Of a DNA stretch of 64,000 nt, positions 57,901-64,000 are shown one piece after another. Below the pieces are notes generated by a model that saw only the letters and a list, made by a program, of their open reading frames with translations, did not search any database and was not told where the DNA came from. A program made the translations under genes and the position numbers. Origin of the DNA: Clostridia bacterium (GTDB lineage: Bacteria; Bacillota; Clostridia; Oscillospirales; Acutalibacteraceae); assembly GCA_017524165.1 (NCBI GenBank), contig JAFWUH010000002.1:1-64000 (forward strand), written 5' to 3'. Numbering within the stretch: the first letter of the stretch is position 1; each line of letters starts with the position of its first letter.

Positions 57901-58485
57901 CCGTTTAAAGCCAACCGCGGCGATAGTGAGTGCGGTTTGATCAGCGTTGCTGACGGCGTCGTTCAGGTTGGTTGGAACGCATCCGGTGCGGTAAGCTATT
58001 ATCAGGTTTATCTTTTCGCGGATCATAACGGCTCCTATTCGTTGGCACAGAATAGCAGCACCTTGGCACCAACGGTACATTCCTATGAATTCAGCGGATT
58101 GAATCAAGAGCACTATATCGTTCAAGTGGTTGGTTATAACAATCAGGGTGAACCGTTTGAAATTTTCCCGCAGCTTTCTGTTACAAATCCTTCGGGATCC
58201 GGGTTCCAGGTCTCCGGCGGCTCTTCCATGGGCAGCGTCGTTCAGACCTCTGCAGGAGGAGCATCAACCGGTAAAACTACAATGACCTACATCACGAATG
58301 AAGGTATTACCGAGGTACAAGATCTGTATGAAACGGTAACAAAGACCAAAACGGTGACGAACGGCCCTTCGATGGCAGAACAAATCCTCTGGATTGCATT
58401 GTTGGCATTTGGCGGTTTGTTGTTTGCCGCATCGGTTGTTTTCCTTATTTTATTATTGAAAAAACCGAAAAATAAAATCGTATAA
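54913..58485 (+). CDS. Surface-anchored protein with three repeated modules and Fn3-like domains
   Basis: A 1190-residue exported protein with no evident enzyme domain. After a signal peptide come three copies of the same module as in the preceding gene (about 38-269, 289-516 and 635-872), Fn3-like domains (about 523-628, 878-978 and 996-1095), a Gly/Ser-rich stretch and a C-terminal membrane helix (about 1155-1182) with a basic tail. Conserved features per copy: YDYF/YDLF start, SPW, YPGFSFY, AYTFxAPxxGxYTF, FGVRI, GDxLRVE and a closing W/H-QxxxxVxM. I infer glycan binding at the cell surface. Its role may be to hold substrate for the paired hydrolases. Confidence 0.75.
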   Translation: MTASKRWLVILLVFSIICSVLTVGTAVNALLPTEDQLPVVYDLFDYYGDIDASYQSLSTLKSTSPWSVQMQIDGQWTSADTISVTSAGKAKGYYSARNWEESPGFSYNINDGEYCSVLFPCNKANEATTSWKINSAYAFTAPVAGTYTFSKSASEQKVTEALTDYFGQHTDVENRMDFGVRITVNNETIWPKSDNDNYYEGYVRFGANSLEESVLIPTIKNIHLLQGDALRVEVTCFGKWNKSKKKFTGATAGADQAVTGCVAMKLTEMDPAQQEEQQPPDEPVATADHYELYDYFNDVVKTYQNEGSTNDPIAINSKSNWSVQCYFDDQWNEPDTVQKDGSYYYVGNSNRAEWGNFYPGYAFYYNPNVVRNQLAIISPTNAAIDQSYDANSAYVFKATLPGTYTFHYSNADKAVSFADTQYFSPYELSYTGITFGVRITLNDEVIWPTVDNYNAKVTDTYAVFGRDINGVPSEISIPKLSNLKLLVDDVLRVEFTSFTEKMDAPWEQRVKGCVSMERNSTDTTKDTESPVFNNGNIICTETGENHLVLGWPSAKDNVTKGEDLSYTLYYDTVPYEEGVIPTHGTAVGVGPMGAGITKLSSETTYYFALMVKDESYNKAVIVGGPFQTQKGNSNAVATYEVYDYLDEVADRLPFETQKVKIGETLSPWVAEVQVNGKWEKITLASRLGDLIYCNSPNPEWGGYYPGFSFYAPRQAVIKRAISRLNPTKAAASVNADFDYCMAYTFRAPAAGVYTFEKGNPVYAYSDYLGDNFAIADSASKDLQLGVRIVKIDGEGEEILWPKSSDGLAVQDGFATITGYGSATGKVPIPTIEGLQLLSGDMIRVEARAFSATADSPWLHQVSAYVRMVMNKKIEDKTPPEFGAGSLAVTAKTSNSLSFSWPLATDNMSRDDSLVYKLYMDTNPITEDRLAELEENALVVSGGAQRVTMLESDRTYYAALTVTDPSGNSSVLFCGPVSTDRRNGQSGGEQSGNLPTEPFKANRGDSECGLISVADGVVQVGWNASGAVSYYQVYLFADHNGSYSLAQNSSTLAPTVHSYEFSGLNQEHYIVQVVGYNNQGEPFEIFPQLSVTNPSGSGFQVSGGSSMGSVVQTSAGGASTGKTTMTYITNEGITEVQDLYETVTKTKTVTNGPSMAEQILWIALLAFGGLLFAASVVFLILLLKKPKNKIV

Positions 58486-58545
58486 ATTCTATAGTAATGT
58501 CTACGGAATAAATGCCGATTTAGCAGTTACAGACATTAAAAAAAC

Positions 58546-58575
58546 GGTGATGTTCCGCCTTTGCGGGACATCACC
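58546..58575. other. Thirteen-pair hairpin between the surface protein and GH89 genes
   Basis: GGTGATGTTCCGC (58546-58558) pairs with GCGGGACATCACC (58563-58575) around CTTT. The plus strand lacks a T-tract after it; A-run precedes it, so on the minus strand it would read as a terminator. On the plus strand it may separate GH89 expression from the genes before it. Confidence 0.6.
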
Positions 58576-58632
58576 TAATTATAGGATATTTTGCTGAACA
58601 CCGCATGATAACGGTAAGAAAGGAATAACATA

Positions 58633-60774
58633 ATGGATAGCAAAGCAAGCAGTAAACTGTCTGCGGCACGGGCAAAAGAAAAGAATATGCCATCTTTCTT
58701 GAAAGAAGATGCTGTTCTCGGATTAATTGAACGAATTGCCGGAAAGACCTATCGCGATATATTTACTTTGGCGTTGATCGAACCGCAAGAAACAGGAATG
58801 GACTGTTTTCGTATCAGCGATAGCGGTTCAAAGATCCTGATTGAGGCTACCTCCGGCGTTGCCGCTTCTTCCGCATTCCGTTGGTATCTGGAAGAACGGT
58901 GCAATAGCTATGTCGGTCCCTTGACCCGCCGGTTAGCGTTTCCGGAAGTTCCGCCAAAGGTCGGAGAACCGCATGCGGACAGCAGTCAGTGCCTCTATCG
59001 CTATTTTTTAAATTACTGTACCTTTGGATATACTCTTGTTTATTGGCAATGGGATGAATGGCAAAAATTGCTTGATTGGATGATGTTAGCAGGATATAAC
59101 CTGGTTTTGAATCCAATGGCCAATGAATTAGTATGGATCAATCTGTTGCAGAAGTTGGGCTATACTGAAGAAGAGGCAAGAAGATTCCCCGCCGCACCGA
59201 CATTTTATCCGTGGCAAGGTATGATGAATCTGACCTCGTGGGGTTCGGCGGCGCCGCAGGAGTGGTATGAAGCACGATTGCAGTTGGCGCGCCAAATCAA
59301 TGAACGGATGCAGGACTTTGGTTGTGCTGTGTTGTTACCCGGTTATTCCGGTATGGTGCCCAATGATTTTTCAGAACATTTTCCCGAATCCAAGCCGTTT
59401 AATCAAGGACTTTGGTGCGGAATGGCTCGTCCGTCAATCCTTCTGCCGGATGATGTTTGCTTTGATCGTGTAGCTTCGGCGTTTTACCAGACACAGCGTG
59501 AATTGTTAGGCGATACCTTTAATTACTTTTCGACCGACCCGTTCCATGAAGGCGGGGACAGCAGTTTAGTGGATCTGCCTTCTTATGCGCAGAAATGTTT
59601 GAATCACATGAAAGCGGTTTCGGATCACCCGATTTGGTTTTTACAAGGATGGCAAAACAATCCGCTTCGTGATATGTTGCGCGCTATGCCGACTGAAAAT
59701 GTTTTGGTTGGCAATCTTCGTTCTACCGATAAGGCTGACGGCGGAGATGATTTTGCCGATTATCCGTGGTTGTATTGCTGTGTAAATAACTTCGGCGGTC
59801 AACGGGTCTTGCGCGGCAATATGAATAAAATGATGACGGAAGCCTATCAAATGTTAACGGCAGCGGATCACACCTGCGTCGGCATCGGCATTATACCGGA
59901 GGGAATTGAGGATAATGAGATTCTCTACGATGTTTTTGCCGATGTAGCGATTCGTCACGATGCGATTGATCCGGAAAGTTGGATGAGAAACCGTATTAAA
60001 ATCCGTTACGGTGTTGTCACACCGGAATTGGAGCAAGCATGGGATATTATCCGCAACGAATTATTGGTTTATGATACAGAAAAGAATCCGAAAGAATCGG
60101 CACTTTGCACCCGTCCTTCTTTAACGGTGGATAAGGTTTGCGTTTATTCCGGCAACAGATTCCCCTTTGACTACAAGAAAGCCGAAGAAGCATTACGGCT
60201 GATGATGACGGCACAGGACGATCTGTTGCAAAGCGAGACCGGAACACTGGATTTAATGGATTTGGCACGGGCTGTTGTCGCCAACCGCGCATGGGTTTAT
60301 CTGGTGGGTATCCAGCGCGCTTATAAATTTGGTGAAGCGGATACCTTGGAAAAAAATGCTGAAGAGTTTATGAAATGTTATGATGTTCAGGAAAAGGTTG
60401 TAGCTTGCGATAAACACATGATGCTGGGACCCTGGTTGGAGCGTGCGAAAGCAAACGGCAAAACGATGGCTGAAAAAGCATATTTCGAGTTTACAGCGCG
60501 TACATTGGTAACCTTGTGGGGTGACCGCGGCGGCGCGGAAGAATTGCGAGATTATGCTGCCAAAGAGTGGGATGGATTGCTGCATGATTTCTATCGTCCG
60601 CGCTGGGAATCCTACTTGAATATTTTGCGGCGTTCCATGTTGACGGGAGAAAAACCGATGGAATACAACCGTTACGATGCAGAGTATTTGTTTACCACCC
60701 TTTCCACTTGTTATCCAACCGAACCCTACGGCAATGCAAAAGAAGCATTGCAGGCAGTTGTTGCACTGCTTTAA
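58633..60774 (+). CDS. Alpha-N-acetylglucosaminidase, GH89 (NAGLU-like)
   Basis: A 713-residue hydrolase for terminal alpha-linked GlcNAc. It has the GH89 layout: N-terminal small domain (SGVAASSAFRWYLEERCNSYV), the catalytic barrel with NYCTFGYTLVYWQWDEWQ, LNPMANELVW, YPWQGMMNLTSW, TDPFHEGG, NNFGGQRVLRGNM and GIIPEGIEDN (the last being the likely second acidic residue), and a helical C-terminal domain. There is no signal peptide, so it should work in the cytoplasm on imported fragments, unlike the two exported proteins before it. AAAGGAA precedes the ATG. Substrates could come from mucin (GlcNAc-alpha-1,4-Gal) or heparan-type chains. Confidence 0.9.
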   Translation: MDSKASSKLSAARAKEKNMPSFLKEDAVLGLIERIAGKTYRDIFTLALIEPQETGMDCFRISDSGSKILIEATSGVAASSAFRWYLEERCNSYVGPLTRRLAFPEVPPKVGEPHADSSQCLYRYFLNYCTFGYTLVYWQWDEWQKLLDWMMLAGYNLVLNPMANELVWINLLQKLGYTEEEARRFPAAPTFYPWQGMMNLTSWGSAAPQEWYEARLQLARQINERMQDFGCAVLLPGYSGMVPNDFSEHFPESKPFNQGLWCGMARPSILLPDDVCFDRVASAFYQTQRELLGDTFNYFSTDPFHEGGDSSLVDLPSYAQKCLNHMKAVSDHPIWFLQGWQNNPLRDMLRAMPTENVLVGNLRSTDKADGGDDFADYPWLYCCVNNFGGQRVLRGNMNKMMTEAYQMLTAADHTCVGIGIIPEGIEDNEILYDVFADVAIRHDAIDPESWMRNRIKIRYGVVTPELEQAWDIIRNELLVYDTEKNPKESALCTRPSLTVDKVCVYSGNRFPFDYKKAEEALRLMMTAQDDLLQSETGTLDLMDLARAVVANRAWVYLVGIQRAYKFGEADTLEKNAEEFMKCYDVQEKVVACDKHMMLGPWLERAKANGKTMAEKAYFEFTARTLVTLWGDRGGAEELRDYAAKEWDGLLHDFYRPRWESYLNILRRSMLTGEKPMEYNRYDAEYLFTTLSTCYPTEPYGNAKEALQAVVALL

Positions 60775-60785
60775 AGAAAAATGAT

Positions 60786-60826
60786 AAAAACATCCGTTTC
60801 GAGGTAATTCGGAACGGATGTTTTTG
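60786..60826 (+). terminator. Terminator of the glycan operon
   Basis: AACATCCGTTTCG (ending at 60801) pairs with CGGAACGGATGTT (from 60810), followed by TTT. Confidence 0.88.
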
Positions 60827-60922
60827 CAAATACAAGTCCAATTTGTCGAAGGAAAATATTTTTTTTAAGTTTATATCGGAATCTCCGCGGTAATAATTTT
60901 ACTGAACGGAGGTGCCGAACAG

Positions 60923-61684
60923 GTGTATCAGAAGGTCAGTATTTGCGGGGTAGATACCTCAAAATTACCGGTGATGAAGGAGGCGGAAAAAGAAAAACTG
61001 CTGCGTGAAGTGCGACAAGGAAATCAGGCGGCAAGGGAAGAGTTGATTCAGGGAAATTTACGGTTAGTATTAAGCGTGATTCAACGCTTTACCGGCAGAG
61101 GAGAAAATTTGGACGATTTGTTTCAGGTGGGATGCATCGGGCTGATGAAGTCCATTGATAATTTTGATGTCAATCAAAATGTACGATTTTCCACCTATGC
61201 CGTGCCGATGATCATTGGTGAAATCAGGCGGTATTTACGGGATAACAATGCGATTCGGGTCAGCCGGTCAATTAAAGATACCGCCTACCGCGCCATGCAA
61301 GCCAAAGAGCAGTTGATGAAAAAGAGTCAAAAGGAGCCGACTGTTTCGGAAATCGCCGAGGTGCTCGGCATACCGCGGGAGGAGGTCGTGATCGCGTTGG
61401 AAAGCGTGGTCGAACCCATATCCCTTTTTGATCCCGTATATGCAGACGGAGGCGATACCATTTATGTATTGGATCAGGTGGGCGATAAAAACGACGATCG
61501 GAACTGGTTAGATGAAATCGCTTTAAAAGAAGCCATCAAACATTTGTCACGGCGGGAGAAATCCATTCTTTCACTGCGGTTTTTGCAGGGGAAAACGCAA
61601 ATGGAGGTATCGGAGGAAATCGGGATCTCTCAAGCACAGGTTTCACGCTTGGAAAAGGCGGCATTGAAAAAGATAAAAAGTTAA
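60923..61684 (+). CDS. sigG: Late forespore sigma factor SigG
   Basis: A 253-residue sigma-70 family factor. The N-terminus YQKVSICGVDTSKLPV is the SigG signature (the SpoIIAB-gating region), followed by region 2 (ENLDDLFQVGCIGLMKSIDNF), region 3 and region 4 with HTH (LSLRFLQGKTQMEVSEEIGISQAQVSRLE). It directs late forespore genes. GTG start with GGAGGTG nine bases upstream. The usual neighbours spoIIGA-sigE are not here. A possible sigma-F -10-like GGTAATAAT lies at about 60889, without a well-spaced -35. A clear terminator follows. Confidence 0.95.
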   Translation: MYQKVSICGVDTSKLPVMKEAEKEKLLREVRQGNQAAREELIQGNLRLVLSVIQRFTGRGENLDDLFQVGCIGLMKSIDNFDVNQNVRFSTYAVPMIIGEIRRYLRDNNAIRVSRSIKDTAYRAMQAKEQLMKKSQKEPTVSEIAEVLGIPREEVVIALESVVEPISLFDPVYADGGDTIYVLDQVGDKNDDRNWLDEIALKEAIKHLSRREKSILSLRFLQGKTQMEVSEEIGISQAQVSRLEKAALKKIKS

Positions 61685-61689
61685 ATTCG

Positions 61690-61718
61690 GTCGGTGTGCG
61701 GTTGCATACCGACTTTTT
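61690..61718 (+). terminator. Terminator of sigG
   Basis: GTCGGTGTGC (61690-61699) pairs with GCATACCGAC (61704-61713) around GGTT, followed by TTTTT. Confidence 0.88.
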
Positions 61719-61720
61719 GA

Positions 61721-61749
61721 TTGCAGTATAGCGCACAGTGTGGTATACT
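61721..61749 (+). promoter_or_regulatory. Sigma-A promoter of the CapA-like gene
   Basis: TTGCAG (61721-61726) and TATACT (61744-61749) are 17 bases apart; TG precedes the -10. Confidence 0.6.
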
Positions 61750-61782
61750 TTATTTGTTAAGGCTCAAGGGGAGGAAGTAAAA

Positions 61783-63138
61783 TTGACAAGAGAACAACGA
61801 AAAAAGGCGATTCGCCGCAGAAGAATATTTTTAGCTGTTTGCGCTGTGATTTTGACCGGATTGATTGCGTTGATCGTTTGGGGCGCTTCCGCCATCTCTC
61901 ATGTGGTGCGGCAGGAGGACAAAAAGCAGGATACGGTTTCCGAAAAGACTTCTTCAACCGAAAAAGAGCCGGTAAAGCTGGTTTCCTCGGCAACGGTGAT
62001 CAATACCGGCGATATTTTGATCCACAATCCGGTTTTAAACGGGGCAAAATCGGGAGATACTTATGACTTTTCGGCTTTTTTCCCGCTGGTGAAGCCTTAT
62101 ATCACGGCGGCGGATTACGCCGTTATCAATTTAGAAGTCACATTGGGCGGTCCGCAAGCAGGGTCTTATAAAGGCTATCCGGCGTTTAACACGCCCGATG
62201 TATTGATTGATGAATTGCTCGCTTCCGGCTTTTCGATGGTATTGACCGCTAATAACCACAGTTACGATACCGGTCTGTATGGCATGAAACGCACGGTGCA
62301 GGTGTTGAAAGAAAAGAAAATGGATTATATCGGCACCCGCGAAACTGCCGCGGAGCCGAACTACTTGGTCAAAACGGTCAACGGGATCCGGATCGGTATG
62401 GCTTGTTTTACCTATGAAAACACTTCGCCCACGCCGGGTAGAAAATCCTTGAACGGCAACCTGATTGCCGAGGAGGCGAACGCACTGATTAATTCATTTG
62501 CTTACGAACAGATAGACAGCTTTTATACCGACGCGGAAAATATGGTCAAAGCAATGAAAAAAGACGGTGCCGATGCGATTGTATTCTATATGCATTGGGG
62601 TAATGAATACAAACTGAAAGAAGACACCTGGCAACGGACCATCGCGCAGAAGCTCTGCAATATGGGCGTCGATGTCATTGTCGGCGGACATCCGCATGTA
62701 ATCGAACCGATGGCGCTTCTTCATGCCGAAGACAGCGAAAACACGACCGTTTGTCTATATTCGATGGGCAATAGCGTGTCCAATCAGCGGCGGGAAGAGC
62801 TTGGGAACTTAAGCCCGAACGGTCATACCGAAGACGGCGTATTGTTTTCCTATACCTTTGACCGCTACAGCGACGGGAAAACGGTGCTTTCGGCGGTTGA
62901 CGCCATACCGACCTGGGTGGACAAGTATCGCGGCGGCAGCGGCTGGCAATACAAAATAATTCCGTTGGAAAGCCCGAATGACGGCAGTCAAAAATACGGA
63001 TTAAGCGGTAGTTCGGCGCAAAAAGCCGCTGAGTCCTATGCGCGTACTAAAGGTCTTTTGGCAGAGGGATTGACCGAATGTCAGACGGCACTCGGCTGTA
63101 AAGTCCGCTTTGCGGAGGCGACACCCGCCAATCCGTAA
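61783..63138 (+). CDS. CapA family membrane protein (metallophosphoesterase-like)
   Basis: A 451-residue protein with a basic N-terminus, one membrane helix (about 12-34) and an extracytoplasmic CapA/PgsA-type domain. Typical stretches are VINTGDILIHNPV, YAVINLEVTLGGPQ, LTANNHSYDTGLYGM, YMHWGNEYK and GGHPHVIEPM, the calcineurin-like metal site spread along the fold. CapA-like proteins occur in poly-gamma-glutamate synthesis, but no capBC genes are near, so the role is open. TTG 61783 has GGGGAGG eight bases upstream. Confidence 0.85.
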   Translation: MTREQRKKAIRRRRIFLAVCAVILTGLIALIVWGASAISHVVRQEDKKQDTVSEKTSSTEKEPVKLVSSATVINTGDILIHNPVLNGAKSGDTYDFSAFFPLVKPYITAADYAVINLEVTLGGPQAGSYKGYPAFNTPDVLIDELLASGFSMVLTANNHSYDTGLYGMKRTVQVLKEKKMDYIGTRETAAEPNYLVKTVNGIRIGMACFTYENTSPTPGRKSLNGNLIAEEANALINSFAYEQIDSFYTDAENMVKAMKKDGADAIVFYMHWGNEYKLKEDTWQRTIAQKLCNMGVDVIVGGHPHVIEPMALLHAEDSENTTVCLYSMGNSVSNQRREELGNLSPNGHTEDGVLFSYTFDRYSDGKTVLSAVDAIPTWVDKYRGGSGWQYKIIPLESPNDGSQKYGLSGSSAQKAAESYARTKGLLAEGLTECQTALGCKVRFAEATPANP

Positions 63139-63228
63139 AAAATCGTGAGAAAAGGCAAAGTCTTCCTTTACTTTTGGATAAAAATAGAGTAAAATAGAAT
63201 AAATTACGATCAAGGAGGTGTCGGGAAG

Positions 63229-63541
63229 ATGGCGAAAGAAATGATCGAGGAAATTCGTCGTACCGAAGCGGCGGCAATGCAAACTGTCACAACGGCGGAA
63301 CAGCAGGGTGCCGAACGGATCGAGGCGGCAAAAGTCCGGGCAAAAGAAACCGTTTCTTCTGCGTGCCGGCAAGCGCAAAAAGCGGCGGAACAGATGATTG
63401 CCAATGCCCGAACCGAGAGTGAACAGCAGGCGGAGGAAGCGCGCAAGGAAGCGGCGGTTCGTTGTGTCGAATTGCAAGGCTTGGCAGGAAAAAAACCGCG
63501 GGGCGGCTGTTGAGGAAATTATAAAAATTTTGAAAAGCTAA
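63229..63541 (+). pseudogene. V-type ATPase subunit G/H-like gene with a frameshift
   Basis: A coiled-coil protein rich in Ala, Glu and Lys, first gene of a V-type ATPase cluster; such subunits form the peripheral stalk. The frame from ATG 63229 (AAGGAGG ten bases upstream) ends at 63513 after 94 residues with an unrelated GKKPRGGC tail. A run of seven A at 63489-63495 shifts it: with six A the frame goes on as GKNRGAAVEEIIKILKS to a stop at 63539-63541, a natural end for the family. Either a sequencing error, a real mutation, or slippage on the A run. The downstream gene starts 35 bases later. Confidence 0.7.
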
Positions 63542-63576
63542 TGTGAATAAACAGGCGTAAAGGATGGTGAGATTGC

Positions 63577-64000
63577 ATGGCAAAACTGACCTGTAAGTTG
63601 GTGCATATTTACGGTCTTGAAAAAGAAAAACGCGGTGTTTTAGAACGGTTGCAGGAATTATCGGTTATGGATATCGAAACGGTTTCGGAAGACGAACTGC
63701 TCGGGCAAAGCCCGGAGGGATATCAAAAAACCGATACCCAATCGCAAACAACAGCTTACGAACGGCAACTGAGCGACGCGGAAGAAGCACTCAAAATCAT
63801 AGGACGGCGGTTCCCTGAAAAAAAAGGACTGTTGGCGTCGTTTGAGGGTCCTCCGCTCATTCGCAGGGAAGACTTTTATTTAGACCGTAACGCGATCCAA
63901 ACGGCGGTTACCGAAATCCATGATGTTTTAGAATGGGAGCGAACGATTGCCGAACAAAAGGCCGAAATCATTCGATTGAAAACCACTGCTGAGCAGATGG
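63577..64000 (+). CDS. ntpI: V-type ATP synthase subunit I, 5' end
   Basis: The first 141 residues are visible; the frame is open at the right edge. MAKLTCKLVHIYGLEKEKRGVLERLQELSVMDI matches the N-terminal cytoplasmic domain of the a/I subunit, which in full form has a long helical domain and then a membrane domain carrying protons or sodium. A coiled-coil stretch (residues about 68-141) follows. AAGGATGGTGAG precedes the ATG. With the frameshifted stalk gene before it, this opens a V-type ATPase operon that runs out of the window. Confidence 0.85.
   Translation, partial: MAKLTCKLVHIYGLEKEKRGVLERLQELSVMDIETVSEDELLGQSPEGYQKTDTQSQTTAYERQLSDAEEALKIIGRRFPEKKGLLASFEGPPLIRREDFYLDRNAIQTAVTEIHDVLEWERTIAEQKAEIIRLKTTAEQM

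Noticed and set aside
49724..58485. Tandem DNA repeat or assembly duplication across the two large surface genes
   Set aside because: The modules match in protein motifs only; the nucleotide sequences are clearly diverged, so this is old domain duplication.
60870..60900. Sigma-F promoter of sigG
   Set aside because: GGTAATAAT fits the -10 pattern, but the TTATA upstream is too close for the usual spacing. Noted only as a weak candidate.

Overview
The window looks like a chromosomal segment of a spore-forming, low-to-mid GC clostridium, probably of the Oscillospirales/Ruminococcaceae kind. It holds sigG, a spoIIQ-like M23 gene behind a sigma-F/G type promoter, a SpoIVFB-type protease, a split cwlD, a T-box leader, the clostridial radical-SAM pair TIGR03960/TIGR03936, V-type ATPase genes and a dockerin-like motif. 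No tRNA, rRNA or CRISPR array was seen.

Layout: 1-3.7 kb has the end of a SLOG/DUF2493-type gene, then a T-box-controlled asnS-asnA-trmB operon. 3.7-8.1 kb (minus strand) has spoIIQ-like, the radical-SAM pair, an M50 protease and a short SpoIVFA-like membrane protein, with a candidate small RNA at 4.55-4.67 kb. 8.1-11.1 kb has a YgiQ-type radical SAM protein, a histidine phosphatase and ruvX. 11.1-16.9 kb (minus) has a Na/Pi cotransporter and a metF / reactivation domain / short metH operon. 17-22.5 kb has an alpha/beta hydrolase, an ABC ATPase-permease fusion and a family-2 glycosyltransferase.

22.7-31.1 kb is the most striking part. A cwlD-type spore-cortex amidase gene is cut in two, in the codon of its first zinc-binding histidine, by a 7657-bp element. 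The element carries a large serine recombinase, a HipA-like kinase, an LtrA-like membrane protein and three redox genes. Both junctions share only CA. Joining them restores an uninterrupted 248-residue amidase frame, and the element ends joined to each other give a symmetric attP-like site. This is the arrangement of the known developmentally excised elements in sporulation genes (such as skin in sigK), so excision during sporulation is a testable idea.

31.1-40.5 kb has radA, a tiny Cys-rich gene antisense to its end, and rpoB-rpoC on their own promoter without rplJL next to them. 40.5-60.8 kb is a glycan-use locus. On one strand a solute-binding lipoprotein is translationally coupled to a YesMN-type two-component system. 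Divergently there are a Gfo/Idh oxidoreductase, two giant paralogous exported putative glycosidases, a surface protein sharing a repeated unnamed module with one of them, and a GH89 alpha-N-acetylglucosaminidase without a signal peptide. 60.9-64 kb has sigG, a CapA-like protein and the start of a V-type ATPase operon whose first gene is frameshifted in a run of seven A.
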